DNA of 64,000 nt from Bacteroidaceae bacterium. Its GTDB lineage: Bacteria; Bacteroidota; Bacteroidia; Bacteroidales; Bacteroidaceae. The notes beneath the pieces were generated by a model. The model worked only from the letters and a program-made list of their open reading frames with translations, was not told where the DNA came from and ran no database searches. The stretch covers positions 17,317-81,316 of the forward strand of contig JAFWBM010000003.1 in NCBI GenBank assembly GCA_017507105.1, given 5' to 3'. Positions 41,059-51,243 of this stretch are shown here, one piece after another (the first letter of the stretch is position 1; each line of letters begins with the position of its first letter). Made by a program: the position numbers and the translations under genes.

Positions 41059-42012
41059 TTATCCGAAAAGTGAATCAACAAATGCGACACGATTAAATAT
41101 CTGCAAGTGTTCCATACCCTCACCCAAACCAATATACTTCACCGGAATTTTGAATTGGTCGCTTATACCTATTACGACACCGCCCTTAGCTGTACCATCA
41201 AGTTTGGTTATAGCAAGCGATGTTACCTCTGTTGCTTTAGTAAACTGTTTGGCCTGTTCAAATGCATTCTGTCCGGTTGAGCCATCAAGAACAAGCAACA
41301 CATCGTTGGGAGCGTCGGGTAACACTTTTTTCATAACATTTTTAATTTTAGTAAGCTCATTCATCAAACCTACTTTGTTATGCAGACGACCTGCTGTATC
41401 TATTATTACAACATCTGCATCATTGGCAACCGCCGATGACAGAGTATCGAAAGCAACAGAAGCCGGATCTGAACCCATATTCTGTTTTACAACCGGCACA
41501 TCTGCTCGACGTCCCCACTCCACAAGCTGCTCTACAGCAGCTGCACGAAATGTGTCGGCAGCTCCAAGATATACCTTCTTGCCTGCCTTTTTGAACTGAT
41601 ATGCCAACTTTCCTATTGTTGTTGTTTTACCAACTCCATTAACTCCTACAACCATTATCACATATGGATTACCAGGGGTCGTAGGAAAGTCAAATGTTCC
41701 ATTGTCATCAGTATTGTTCTCCATCAAAAGAGCTGCTATTTCGTCTTTTAGCAACATATTAAGCTCTTTTGTATTCATGAACTTGTCACGTGCGGCACGT
41801 GCCTCTATGCGTTCTATTATTTTAAGTGTTGTATCTACACCCACGTCAGATGTAACAAGTACCTCTTCAAGGTTATCAAGAACTTCGTCATCTATCTCAG
41901 TTTTTCCGACAATAGCACGAGCAATCTTGCCAAATACACTCTCTTTGGTCTTCGACAATCCATTGTCGAGTACCTCTTTTTTATCTTTTGTAAAAAAATC
42001 GAAAAATCCCAT
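41059..42012 (-). CDS. ftsY: Signal recognition particle receptor FtsY
   Basis: GTPase that docks SRP-ribosome complexes at the membrane. The 317-residue protein holds the NG domain: Walker A GVNGVGKT (123-130), the insertion segment with DTFRAAAVEQL, G3 DTAGR and G4 TKLDGTAKGG. The long acidic A domain of E. coli FtsY is replaced by a short N-terminal helix (MGFFDFF...), as in many bacteria. It sits between lepA (11 bases upstream) and rimO (4 bases downstream), so three translation or targeting genes form one transcript. Confidence 0.96.
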   Translation of the reverse strand: MGFFDFFTKDKKEVLDNGLSKTKESVFGKIARAIVGKTEIDDEVLDNLEEVLVTSDVGVDTTLKIIERIEARAARDKFMNTKELNMLLKDEIAALLMENNTDDNGTFDFPTTPGNPYVIMVVGVNGVGKTTTIGKLAYQFKKAGKKVYLGAADTFRAAAVEQLVEWGRRADVPVVKQNMGSDPASVAFDTLSSAVANDADVVIIDTAGRLHNKVGLMNELTKIKNVMKKVLPDAPNDVLLVLDGSTGQNAFEQAKQFTKATEVTSLAITKLDGTAKGGVVIGISDQFKIPVKYIGLGEGMEHLQIFNRVAFVDSLFG

Positions 42013-42023
42013 CAGTCTATAAT

Positions 42024-43805
42024 TTAGTCAAGTTTTAGCACTGCAAGGAATGCCTTTTGCGGCACCTCTACGTTTCCAATCTGTTTCATGCGCTTTTTAC
42101 CTTTTTTCTGTTTCTCCAACAGTTTACGTTTACGTGATACGTCACCACCATAACACTTTGCCGTAACATCTTTACGCACCTGCTTAATCGTCTCACGTGC
42201 TATAATTTTTGTTCCTATTGCTGCCTGAAGAGCAATATCAAACTGTTGTCTTGGTATCAGCTCGCGTAGTTTTTCACACATCTGTCGTCCTAAACCATAC
42301 GCATTATCAACATGTGTAAGGGTCGAGAGGGCGTCTACCGGCTCTCCATTGAGCAGAATATCAAGTTTTATAAGCTTTGATGTACGGAATCCTGCCGGAT
42401 GATAATCGAACGAAGCATATCCTTTTGATATACTCTTCAGTTTATCATAGAAATCTATCACAATCTCTCCAAGTGGCAACAAGAAACTTATATCTACACG
42501 ATTACCTGTTATAAACTCCTGTTTTTGCAGTTCTCCACGCTTTCCAAGACAAAGAGTCATTATTGGACCTATATATTCGGCACGAGTAATTATACTCGCC
42601 TGTATGTATGGTTCCTCTATATGGTCTATGAGAGTTTGATCGGGCATACCTCCGGGATTATGTACCTCTTGTACACCTCCTTGTTTGTCATATACCATGT
42701 ATGATACGTTGGGCACTGTAGTAATAACACTCATATCAAATTCACGGTCCAAACGCTCCTGAATTATCTCCATGTGAAGAAGTCCCAGGAATCCGCATCT
42801 AAAACCGAATCCCAGTGCTGCAGATGATTCCGGAGTAAAAGTCAATGATGCATCATTGAGTTGCAGTTTCTCGAGAGAGGCACGCAAATCCTCGTAATCC
42901 TCGGCATCTATGGGATATACTCCGGCAAAGACCATTGGCTTTACCTCTTCGAATCCTGATATGGCAGAACTGCATGGACGATTAATATGTGTAATGGTAT
43001 CACCAACCTTAACCTCACGCGATGTCTTTATACCTGAAATTATATATCCAACATCACCGGTACGCAGTTCGGTACGCGGAGACAAATCCATCTTCAGAAC
43101 TCCTATCTCATCGGCATCATACTCCTTACCTGTATTAAAGAATTTTACTTTATCTCCTTTACGCAACACTCCATTGGTAATCTTGAAGTAAGCGATAATA
43201 CCGCGAAACGAGTTAAACACAGAATCGAATATCAAAGCTTGTAAAGGAGCATCTTCGTCGCCTTTTGGTGCGGGAATACGCTCTACAACAGCATTAAGTA
43301 TCTCATCAACACCCATTCCGGTTTTTCCCGACGCTTCAATGATATCTTCTCTGTCACAGCCTATAAGGTCCACAATCTCATCCTTTACTTCCTCAGGCAT
43401 GGCATTTATCATATCACACTTGTTGATTACCGGAATAATCTCCAAATCTTGATCTATAGCCATGTAAAGGTTTGATATAGTTTGTGCTTGTACCCCTTGT
43501 GTTGCATCTACGACAAGTAAGGCTCCCTCACATGCAGCTATTGAGCGTGACACTTCGTATGAGAAATCGACATGTCCCGGAGTATCAATAAGATTCAATA
43601 TATATTTCTCTCCTTTGTAGTTATACTCCATTTGAATAGCATGGCTCTTTATTGTTATTCCACGCTCTTTTTCCAAATCCATATTATCGAGCATCTGTCC
43701 CTCGGTTACCTGTATGGTCTTGGTTGTTTCAAGCAGGCGGTCTGCCAAAGTCGACTTACCATGATCTATGTGAGCAATTATACAAAAGTTCCTTATTCTT
43801 TCCAT
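42024..43805 (-). CDS. lepA: Elongation factor 4 (LepA)
   Basis: Translational GTPase that acts on ribosomes during initiation or back-translocation. The full 593-residue length is present: G1 AHIDHGKST (11-19), G2/G3 with DTPGHVDF, G4 NKCD, then domains II-V and the LepA-specific C-terminus ([29 protein letters not shown], seen in part as [19 protein letters not shown]). It is the first gene of the lepA-ftsY-rimO-HU-HU/LysM operon. A TATCTTCG sequence (43882-43889, minus strand) is a one-mismatch -7 box 77 bases before the ATG. Confidence 0.97.
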   Translation of the reverse strand: MERIRNFCIIAHIDHGKSTLADRLLETTKTIQVTEGQMLDNMDLEKERGITIKSHAIQMEYNYKGEKYILNLIDTPGHVDFSYEVSRSIAACEGALLVVDATQGVQAQTISNLYMAIDQDLEIIPVINKCDMINAMPEEVKDEIVDLIGCDREDIIEASGKTGMGVDEILNAVVERIPAPKGDEDAPLQALIFDSVFNSFRGIIAYFKITNGVLRKGDKVKFFNTGKEYDADEIGVLKMDLSPRTELRTGDVGYIISGIKTSREVKVGDTITHINRPCSSAISGFEEVKPMVFAGVYPIDAEDYEDLRASLEKLQLNDASLTFTPESSAALGFGFRCGFLGLLHMEIIQERLDREFDMSVITTVPNVSYMVYDKQGGVQEVHNPGGMPDQTLIDHIEEPYIQASIITRAEYIGPIMTLCLGKRGELQKQEFITGNRVDISFLLPLGEIVIDFYDKLKSISKGYASFDYHPAGFRTSKLIKLDILLNGEPVDALSTLTHVDNAYGLGRQMCEKLRELIPRQQFDIALQAAIGTKIIARETIKQVRKDVTAKCYGGDVSRKRKLLEKQKKGKKRMKQIGNVEVPQKAFLAVLKLD

Positions 43806-44020
43806 CTCGTTATGTGTAGATATTTATTATTCTATTATACAATGTGGCAATGAATATTTACCCACTTTACATTTTCAGCCGCGAAGATAACAATAAAAAT
43901 CTAATTTATTATTAATAATTATTATATAATAACAAAAATAGAGAGACGACTGTTCTCTTTTATATTGCAGAATGTATCAAAAGAATAAAATATCGAAAAG
44001 AGTATTCAATCCATAAAAAT

Positions 44021-44055
44021 ACAACAGAGGGGATAAAGAACAGCCCCTCTGTTGT
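44021..44055 (-). terminator. Terminator of the AsmA-like gene
   Basis: ACAACAGAGGGG (44021-44032) pairs with CCCCTCTGTTGT (44044-44055), 23 bases beyond the stop; the tract beyond it on the minus strand is U-rich (ATTTTTATGG). Confidence 0.75.
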
Positions 44056-44078
44056 AAAATACTTTTATCAAACACTGA

Positions 44079-46589
44079 TTACTTAAATAAATCTTTTGCT
44101 TTATTAAAAAGATTCTTCATTTTATCCTCTTTTTTATCGGATGACTGTTCGGAAGAAGTCTCTTCTTTACTCTTTTTATCTCCACCACCGAGCAGTTTGT
44201 CGAGTGCGCTTTCTGCAGCCTGTGTAGCAGCTTTCTTTGCTAATGATGCCATATCTATTCCCACCTTTGGTGAAGTGAATGTTCCTCCTATTGTCATATC
44301 TACAGTTCCGAGTTTTGAAACCTTACCGGCTGATGTTGGAATTGTAATCTCTCCTCTATAATCTATTGTCTGATCAAGTCCGGTTGTTCCCGACAGTCTC
44401 ATTTTGTAATCTCCCAGATTGATATCAAATGGATTAGTCTCGACACGACCATCTTTAATTACAAATCCTATATTAAGATCCTTCACTTTGGTATCCTTCA
44501 ATGATGGTTTCTTTAATATATCGGCAACATCCTGAATAAACTTCACATTATTCAAACTCAAATCCCTGGTATTCAAAGAGCCCTCACCAGTCATTTCCGA
44601 AAGAACCGGACTCATTGTTGCATCCAGTTTTGTATTTATACTCATGCTACCCGAGAATGTACCTGTAAGGCCGCTGAATATAGGAGCAAGCTTGCGTACC
44701 ACATTCAAATCTTCATATGCCTGTTTGAAAACAATCTCATGAAGTCTGAACGAAGCGTTGAACAAAGGCTCTGAGCCGGCTGGTGCATTGTAAAAACCAT
44801 TTACCACAACACCGCCACCCATTGTATTCAGCGAGAGATTCTTCATATCTACCTTGCCATCCTTTACAACGAGTCTACCATTAAGATTTTCAAACTTCAT
44901 ATTATCGAAGAGAACCTCCTTGAAATCGGCTTGCATATTAAAGTCTATATTCTCGGGTATGTTTACAACTCCCATTGAAACGGTATCAGTTACAGTCTCC
45001 TCAACCTCAACCGTATCGCTAGATGTCATAAAATCATTAAGATTAAAACGATTACTCTTAACATTGAGCGAACCTTTCAATGTAGTTCCTTTAAGAGCAA
45101 ATCCCAAATAGTTCTCAAATTTACTGTCGAATGTAACGTCATTACTTCCAATATTAACAGTAGTCTCGCTTAACTGAAGATATTTAGGTGTGAATGTGAA
45201 TACCGAATTCCTGATATCTATATTGGGCATATCCTCCATCTCAAGAGTCATACCATTCAAACGCACACTACCATCTGCTTTCACCTTCTCATACTCTTCT
45301 TTCTCTATATACGACATTCGTCCGTTCACTGCCAAATCTGCATCTAGAAGACCGTTGAGTTGCATGTTATCAAGAGGATATATATCCTTTATTTTACCCA
45401 AATCAAGTTTACCCTTTGCCGACATATCAAACGACATATCACTCATAGGATTCTTCAATGCCACAGATACGCTGAATGGATTGCCAGCCATTACAAAATT
45501 AAATGGAGAGACATTTACAATTGTCTCGTCAATAGAGCCACCGGGATTCTTTACATTTGCAAGAATATTAATTTTGTTTACACCGGCTGGAAGTGATGGA
45601 TATTGGAACATGGCATCCTTTACATCCAATGTGACATCGAACATAGGCATAACACTATCTCCCTTCATTGAACCCTTAGCATAGGCCGAGAGCATTACCT
45701 CACCATCAGTTTTTAAACCATCAAAATCTTTGGCATATATAGCAGGTACTAATGAGAGAATATCTTTGAAGTCGATTTTATTGCTATTTAGCTTCAGATC
45801 CATATCCATGCCATAGTCGGTAAGTGCAACCCATCCATCAATAGCAGCCTTTATAGCATTAAGCTCTATTGTATTCTCACTAAGTGCAAATCTATTATTT
45901 TCCAAATCGGCATCAATATTCATATCTGCCGAGATCTCTGCTCTATTCAGGAAAGGTATATCATCCATGCGGAATGTCAATTCGTCTATAGATGTATTGA
46001 GCTCTAACATGGTGCGACTATTGCCAAAATCACCTGAACATGTTGCATCCATATCCACTATCTGTGCATACATATTTGTGAGACGGTCATCATAAACTAA
46101 ATTAAAGTTTTTTAATGAGAACTCCTGTAATTTTATACGGAATGCAGCTGTAGTTGTATCAACAGGTTCCTCTTCCACTGGCTCGACAGATGTTTCTTTC
46201 ATAACATCCCAGTTCACTGTACTATCGGGCAATACAATAGCCTTCACAGCAATACCATCAAGGATTACTCTTTTAATGTCTATTCCTTCACTTCCTAACA
46301 AGGAAATCACATTAACAGCAGCTGTAATCTCATCGGCAGCAACAAGAGTATCATTTTCAAATGCTCCTACACCTTTCAGGTAGAAATCCTCCAGAGTTAG
46401 AGATGCTAACGGGAAGTTGCTTATCAGACTTATATCAAGATTACCGAAATCGAACTCGGCATTAAGCATTTTATTACCCTCTTCCTTTATCAGTGTCTCT
46501 ATTTTGTCCTTAAACAGATAAGGTACAGTGACAAGAAGAAGCAGTACTACAACTATTATTGCAGACAGAATTTTAAAAAATTTCTTCAT
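44079..46589 (-). CDS. AsmA family envelope protein
   Basis: An 836-residue protein with one N-terminal membrane segment (~5-25, ILSAIIVVVLLLLVTVPYLF) followed by a long, repetitive beta-rich periplasmic part. The order of strands such as NAEFDFGNLDISLISNFPLASLTLEDFYLKG near the start and the C-terminal TGEGSLNTRDLSLNNVKFIQDVADIL...LNIGFVIKDGRVETNPFDINLG block mark the AsmA family. These are bridge-like proteins linked to lipid transport between membranes. The last ~45 residues are charged and Lys/Ser/Glu-rich. It is a single-gene unit between a -7 box (46615-46622) and a strong terminator. Confidence 0.9.
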   Translation of the reverse strand: MKKFFKILSAIIVVVLLLLVTVPYLFKDKIETLIKEEGNKMLNAEFDFGNLDISLISNFPLASLTLEDFYLKGVGAFENDTLVAADEITAAVNVISLLGSEGIDIKRVILDGIAVKAIVLPDSTVNWDVMKETSVEPVEEEPVDTTTAAFRIKLQEFSLKNFNLVYDDRLTNMYAQIVDMDATCSGDFGNSRTMLELNTSIDELTFRMDDIPFLNRAEISADMNIDADLENNRFALSENTIELNAIKAAIDGWVALTDYGMDMDLKLNSNKIDFKDILSLVPAIYAKDFDGLKTDGEVMLSAYAKGSMKGDSVMPMFDVTLDVKDAMFQYPSLPAGVNKINILANVKNPGGSIDETIVNVSPFNFVMAGNPFSVSVALKNPMSDMSFDMSAKGKLDLGKIKDIYPLDNMQLNGLLDADLAVNGRMSYIEKEEYEKVKADGSVRLNGMTLEMEDMPNIDIRNSVFTFTPKYLQLSETTVNIGSNDVTFDSKFENYLGFALKGTTLKGSLNVKSNRFNLNDFMTSSDTVEVEETVTDTVSMGVVNIPENIDFNMQADFKEVLFDNMKFENLNGRLVVKDGKVDMKNLSLNTMGGGVVVNGFYNAPAGSEPLFNASFRLHEIVFKQAYEDLNVVRKLAPIFSGLTGTFSGSMSINTKLDATMSPVLSEMTGEGSLNTRDLSLNNVKFIQDVADILKKPSLKDTKVKDLNIGFVIKDGRVETNPFDINLGDYKMRLSGTTGLDQTIDYRGEITIPTSAGKVSKLGTVDMTIGGTFTSPKVGIDMASLAKKAATQAAESALDKLLGGGDKKSKEETSSEQSSDKKEDKMKNLFNKAKDLFK

Positions 46590-46614
46590 ATTTTATTAAG
46601 ATTAGTTTTCTTGA

Positions 46615-46622
46615 CAAAAATA
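46615..46622 (-). promoter_or_regulatory. -7 box of the AsmA-like gene
   Basis: TATTTTTG on the minus strand fits TAnnTTTG, 25 bases before the ATG. No -33 match at the usual spacing. Confidence 0.45.
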
Positions 46623-46743
46623 AACAAAACTATCAATCAATGATATTATGTAGAGTGAAAAAATGTTATAACCACTTCAAATGGTATTCATAAAAAATTG
46701 TAGTATATAAAAAGCTGGTGCAACTATATAAAACGGAACTTTC

Positions 46744-47604
46744 TCAATCTAATACTATGGGAGTATCATGTTTGTATGGTTCACAAAGATATTCAGTGGC
46801 TCCATATCCAAACCAATACCCAAGTCCTCCTTTAACATTTGAGTACACATTATTCGTATATCTGAAGAATGAGTTTTGTCCAAGCTCGATATAATTCTTA
46901 TATTCATTCCAAAAATTATATGCGATACTATCTATTTGGGCAAATTTTATAAGTAATCTTTCACTGCCATCAAGGATATGCTCCTGCTCTTCTTTGGAGT
47001 GTATAATAGACTTACCTAGTCCCAGTGGTACATCCAAAGGAAATGTAAATTCCTTGTCGTCTATTACTGACATATTCGATGAGAGATACATCTTTTCTCT
47101 ATCAATCATACGAATAAAGAACTTATAAAAGTTCTTCTCATCTGGATTATCTTCAATACGTGCTTTAAGAGAATAACCATTGGCATTATTCTCTGCTATT
47201 ATCTCTTTTACTGACACCTTATGTGGTATTGTGGTTTCTGCTTCTGCATAATAATCCTCATAACTTACTGTCAGTCTATAGTTTTTACCTACCTCTCCAC
47301 GCATCTCACTCGTAGTATATATATAGGGAGGGAAATATGATGAATTCGATTTTCCTGTAAGTATACACTCTCTCTCGCCATCAGAGACTGTTACTTTCGC
47401 CCACTTTATGACATGATTATCCAAATCCTTGATATCTGTATAATGATCCGATATTGGTACCGATTCAGTGACTATTACAACAGGGAAACCACCTGCATCA
47501 ATCCACCCCTCCACAACAATTCTTGGTGCAGATTCTATAAAGATATCATCATCACACGAGACGAATAAAAAGAGAGAAGTTATATATAGAAGAAGTCTGT
47601 TCAT
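46744..47604 (-). CDS. DUF4249 lipoprotein
   Basis: A 286-residue lipoprotein (lipobox FVSC, Cys17, followed by DDD, an acidic signal often seen in surface-exposed lipoproteins). Family marks are VVEGWIDAGG at ~28-37, an Ig-like domain (~30-120) and the terminal GGLGYWFGYGA. DUF4249 proteins are usually encoded beside a TonB-dependent receptor, as here, and probably sit on top of it. The ATG shares its first base with the receptor's TAA stop, so the two are translationally coupled and likely equimolar. The ligand is unknown; there is no nearby degradative enzyme. Confidence 0.88.
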   Translation of the reverse strand: MNRLLLYITSLFLFVSCDDDIFIESAPRIVVEGWIDAGGFPVVIVTESVPISDHYTDIKDLDNHVIKWAKVTVSDGERECILTGKSNSSYFPPYIYTTSEMRGEVGKNYRLTVSYEDYYAEAETTIPHKVSVKEIIAENNANGYSLKARIEDNPDEKNFYKFFIRMIDREKMYLSSNMSVIDDKEFTFPLDVPLGLGKSIIHSKEEQEHILDGSERLLIKFAQIDSIAYNFWNEYKNYIELGQNSFFRYTNNVYSNVKGGLGYWFGYGATEYLCEPYKHDTPIVLD

Positions 47605-49625
47605 TAGAATTTATAATAATAGCTTATTGATGGTAAGATTCGTGAAAAGAATGAGACGCCACGATATGCATACTGCTCCTCATAGACTTTGAAACGGTAG
47701 TATATCTGGTTAGATCTGAAAAGTGCATTATATAGGGAAATATTTATACCGGCTCTTTTGGTTTCTCTCTTGATTATATCGTAATTAAATGAGAGGTCAA
47801 GACGCATATAAGGCTCAAGTCTGTTTGCATTATGGTCACCGAATTCTGTTATCACATTACCGTTAACCATATAAAAATATCTTGGTGCTGTGAATGGTGT
47901 TCCCGATGCATATACAAATGTAGCACCTATATCAAATTTATCATTAATGCGGAATGTAGTGATTGCATTAAGTTCATGGATACGTTCATGATTGGCCGGA
48001 TACCATTTATTACCAAATTCCTCGAATTTTCGCATCGCCCTACTGTAGGTATAAGCAACCCAACCTGTTACTTTTCCACTACATTTATTTATATTGATGC
48101 TTACACCATAATTATTACCTCTGCCATTCAAAATATTCTCATTCATATCATATTTTTTATTCAACAACTCCAATGGCGAGGCATTATACTCTACCTGATT
48201 ATACAAATTTTTGTAATATGAGGTTATATCAATAATGTATTTTCCATCAAACAGTTCTCTTTGCCATGATAAGTGATAGGAGTGTGCCATCTGCGGTTTA
48301 TTCATCTCATCCGAACCAAACCAAAACTCTACGGGAAAACCGATTGATGTGAATCCACAATTAAACAGATATTGTCGTTGTTGAGAATAATTGATTTTAA
48401 ACCGCCCCAATCTTATATTCTTATAAAGGATTGTTACTGATGGATTTAATGCCGTATGCGAATATTTACTTCCTTTATCATTATAGTAGTCACCTTTCAG
48501 CGCTAATTCATATGTCATATCCTCAAACAGCGCATCGGAATAGGCTATATATGCCGACATTTCCACCGAATGCTGCTTTACATCATCTTCATTCTTCTTT
48601 ATACCATAGGAGCCACATTCCGGATTTTGCGGTTCAATATGATGGTCGTATATAAATAATCCTAACTTAATATTGTCGCTGTTAGCTGCTAGCCTATATC
48701 CGAAATCATATATTCCTGATGGAAGTTTAAAATCATATTTTCCTTTCAGATACATTTTATTTGAATACCCTGTATAGAATAAACTCTGTTTTATCTCGGT
48801 ATTATTTTTAATATATTTCCAATGGGCAGCCGCAAGCATATTCCCCCATTTCATTGTAGTGTTGAAATAGAGTTCATTACTATTATCCTTTGATGAAATA
48901 TTATCGTTACCCGTATAAAAATCAATATAAAGCGTATTATTTCTATTTATCTTATTTATATATGTGACATTGACATCGGCAAACGAATAATTGAGTTTGC
49001 AACCATCTATCTCGAGCAGAGAACTATATAAAAGATTTAGGTATGACAGGCGTAGTGAAGCTGTCAATGCCGATTGTTCATCAATGGGAACTCTTAAAGT
49101 TCCTTGTGACGAAATAATACCGACCGAGAATTCACCATTAATTTGTTCGGGAAGTGTGTCACTCTGTTGCATATCCAACATTCCACCTATACGACTAACA
49201 CCATCGGCCGCAGTTGCGCTCTTATTTAGCATCATATGTGAGAAATGCGAGGCATTGAATGTCGAGAATAGCCCAAGCATATGAGAGGCATTGTATACTG
49301 GAACCCCCGAAAGAGAGACTATATTATGAGAATTATCACATCCATGAATGTGTAAACCTGCATCATATTCCGCATTTGTCTGTACACCTGGTAATAATTG
49401 AGAATAGTGTAGAGGATCGGCGTTACCTAATATCTTAGGCAATAGATGCATTATATCCATGTCCATAACAACACTCTGCATATCACTATTTCTTACAGCC
49501 GAAGAGTACCTCTCGCGCGACACAACAATATTTTCCAGGAGTGTAGGTACAGTGTCTTGTCTGTTGCCGAAAGCAACAACAGGAAAAGATATTATTAGAA
49601 CTATGAACAGTAACAGATATTGCAT
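47604..49625 (-). CDS. TonB-dependent outer-membrane receptor
   Basis: A 673-residue receptor with a signal peptide (~1-20), a plug domain (~45-155: DPLHYSQLLPGVQTNAEYDAGLHIHGCDNSHNIVSLSGVPVYN, seen in part) and a beta-barrel ending in the aromatic SISYYYKF. The CarboxypepD_reg-like domain found at the N-terminus of many Bacteroidota receptors (SusC type) is missing, and the protein is shorter than SusC. It forms a unit with the DUF4249 lipoprotein, with a one-base overlap. A DUF4249 partner rather than SusD points to uptake of something other than the usual polysaccharides. Substrate unknown. Confidence 0.92.
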   Translation of the reverse strand: MQYLLLFIVLIISFPVVAFGNRQDTVPTLLENIVVSRERYSSAVRNSDMQSVVMDMDIMHLLPKILGNADPLHYSQLLPGVQTNAEYDAGLHIHGCDNSHNIVSLSGVPVYNASHMLGLFSTFNASHFSHMMLNKSATAADGVSRIGGMLDMQQSDTLPEQINGEFSVGIISSQGTLRVPIDEQSALTASLRLSYLNLLYSSLLEIDGCKLNYSFADVNVTYINKINRNNTLYIDFYTGNDNISSKDNSNELYFNTTMKWGNMLAAAHWKYIKNNTEIKQSLFYTGYSNKMYLKGKYDFKLPSGIYDFGYRLAANSDNIKLGLFIYDHHIEPQNPECGSYGIKKNEDDVKQHSVEMSAYIAYSDALFEDMTYELALKGDYYNDKGSKYSHTALNPSVTILYKNIRLGRFKINYSQQRQYLFNCGFTSIGFPVEFWFGSDEMNKPQMAHSYHLSWQRELFDGKYIIDITSYYKNLYNQVEYNASPLELLNKKYDMNENILNGRGNNYGVSININKCSGKVTGWVAYTYSRAMRKFEEFGNKWYPANHERIHELNAITTFRINDKFDIGATFVYASGTPFTAPRYFYMVNGNVITEFGDHNANRLEPYMRLDLSFNYDIIKRETKRAGINISLYNALFRSNQIYYRFKVYEEQYAYRGVSFFSRILPSISYYYKF

Positions 49626-49637
49626 CCTATAATTATT

Positions 49638-49672
49638 CGAGGGTGCGCTAAATTATATTTAACTCACCCTCG
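49638..49672 (-). terminator. Hairpin between the lipoprotein gene and the TonB receptor gene
   Basis: CGAGGGTG (49638-49645) pairs with CACCCTCG (49665-49672). On the minus strand it lies 73 bases after the lipoprotein stop and 13 bases before the receptor ATG. It could terminate the former or be a leader hairpin controlling the latter. Confidence 0.5.
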
Positions 49673-49744
49673 TAATATTTATGTTACAATTTATATATGT
49701 ACAGCATTAACTAATACATTATAAATATTTCAAATCAATGATTA

Positions 49745-51124
49745 TTAAATGGCATCGTCCAACAAATACTCATAATCCTCAATCAATCTCTCCAACGTAC
49801 GTATAACATTTCTAAAATCTTTTTCGTTGAAGAACTCCTCAAAACTATATGATGTACCATCACCGATGAAGCGTATTACGGGTGTACAGTACCACTCTTC
49901 ACCCCAATAATCTTTATAGAGGAAAGACTCGAGCTCAACACTTGCATACTTAGTGTTTCTGTTGTCATAATATAGACTAAAATCTATAAGATTGTTCATC
50001 TTCTTTACATACTCTTTGAATTCGCTCTCATCTTCGGCATTGTCTGCTTCGTCATAATATTTAAGCAATAGATTAGCATCGCTACAGTATCCCTTAATCT
50101 GAACAGCATCCATAATATTCAGAACAATATTGCTATTGTCTGCACCATAGAAATATTCATTATCCACATCAAGTTCACTGGAAATATTAAATGTCAACAA
50201 ATTACTCTTTCCATGCTTTATGCTATAAGAAACCTCAGTACCTTTACCATCGGGAAGATACTTGATTTTATCATTTACAATAGAGTAGCCATTGAAGTTG
50301 AACGTTGTTGAAACATTGTATTGGTCACGGCTGAGGTCAAACTCTTCGCCTCTCATTGATGATAGGTCGGTATTCACAATGACTTCTGCCAATCTGCTAC
50401 CAGCTCGGTCGAGAGTGATATTTATAACAGAGGGAACCAATATATAGTTGTTATAAATGTCTATACCATAATTATACTCATACATATCACCATCACTGTC
50501 TGAACCTAACCATTCCCACTCTTCTTCTTCACCTACATATATTTTTTTCTCTTTACCACCGGTAGTAAGCTTAAGGACACAGTCTGTTCCATTTTCATCC
50601 TTCACTGTGAATGAGAGGTAGTCGGCATCTGTACGTTTCCATCTGCCGCTTTTCGCCACGAAATCGCCTTTGAATGAAGATATCTTGAAGAGCATATTAT
50701 ACTCACTGTAGCTATAGTTAGCAACCCAATCATATCCTTCGCTTTTCTCTTCCCAGCTATCTACAAAATCAATCATACTCTCAAGGCAAGTCATTCCCCA
50801 CTCCTCTACTGCATCATAATTATAGTCGGAGTAAACCTCTGAAATATATGAAACCAAGTCCACTATACCCTCGAAATTGCTTGCATCAAACTCTTCCAAA
50901 AGACTGATAGTTGTGTTCTCAATTTTCTTCTTCTGCTGTTCTGTTGTCATTACACTACCTTCGCCATTATCTTCGCCATTATCTTCGCCATTATCTTCAG
51001 AACCACTATTCCCACCGTTATTCCCTGAGTTCTCTGTGGTATCATCATCTCCCCCACACGACGTAATAGTCGTTGTAAATGAAACAGCAAAAATTATTGC
51101 CAATAAATAAATTAACTTTTTCAT
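49745..51124 (-). CDS. Lipoprotein of unknown function with EDNG repeats
   Basis: A 459-residue lipoprotein (lipobox TITSC, Cys23, then GGDDD). The ATG at 51124 is chosen over one at 51163 because it begins the signal peptide (MKKLIYLLAII). After the Cys is a Gly/Asn/Glu/Asp-rich stalk with a tandem EDNG repeat (~45-60). The remainder is acidic, rich in Tyr, Asp and Glu, with alternating helical and beta-rich parts; I recognise no family. A -7 box (51152-51159) is just upstream and a hairpin downstream, so it is probably transcribed alone. A surface location is likely from the acidic residues after the lipidated Cys. Confidence 0.75.
   Translation of the reverse strand: MKKLIYLLAIIFAVSFTTTITSCGGDDDTTENSGNNGGNSGSEDNGEDNGEDNGEGSVMTTEQQKKKIENTTISLLEEFDASNFEGIVDLVSYISEVYSDYNYDAVEEWGMTCLESMIDFVDSWEEKSEGYDWVANYSYSEYNMLFKISSFKGDFVAKSGRWKRTDADYLSFTVKDENGTDCVLKLTTGGKEKKIYVGEEEEWEWLGSDSDGDMYEYNYGIDIYNNYILVPSVINITLDRAGSRLAEVIVNTDLSSMRGEEFDLSRDQYNVSTTFNFNGYSIVNDKIKYLPDGKGTEVSYSIKHGKSNLLTFNISSELDVDNEYFYGADNSNIVLNIMDAVQIKGYCSDANLLLKYYDEADNAEDESEFKEYVKKMNNLIDFSLYYDNRNTKYASVELESFLYKDYWGEEWYCTPVIRFIGDGTSYSFEEFFNEKDFRNVIRTLERLIEDYEYLLDDAI
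50959..50994. repeat. Three tandem copies of a 12-bp unit
   Basis: CTTCGCCATTAT is repeated three times without change, in frame, encoding the EDNG repeats of the lipoprotein stalk. Copy number could change by slippage without breaking the frame. Confidence 0.8.
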
Positions 51125-51151
51125 ATCTATATAATTATTAATATTTTTTTG

Positions 51152-51159
51152 CAAATATA
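51152..51159 (-). promoter_or_regulatory. -7 box of the EDNG-repeat lipoprotein gene
   Basis: TATATTTG on the minus strand fits TAnnTTTG, 27 bases before the ATG. Confidence 0.5.
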
Positions 51160-51243
51160 ACATTAATAATACTATTTCCTATAATAATCAGTAATTATTT
51201 TATTTAAAACATACAGACCTGTTAATCAATCATATATAAGCGA

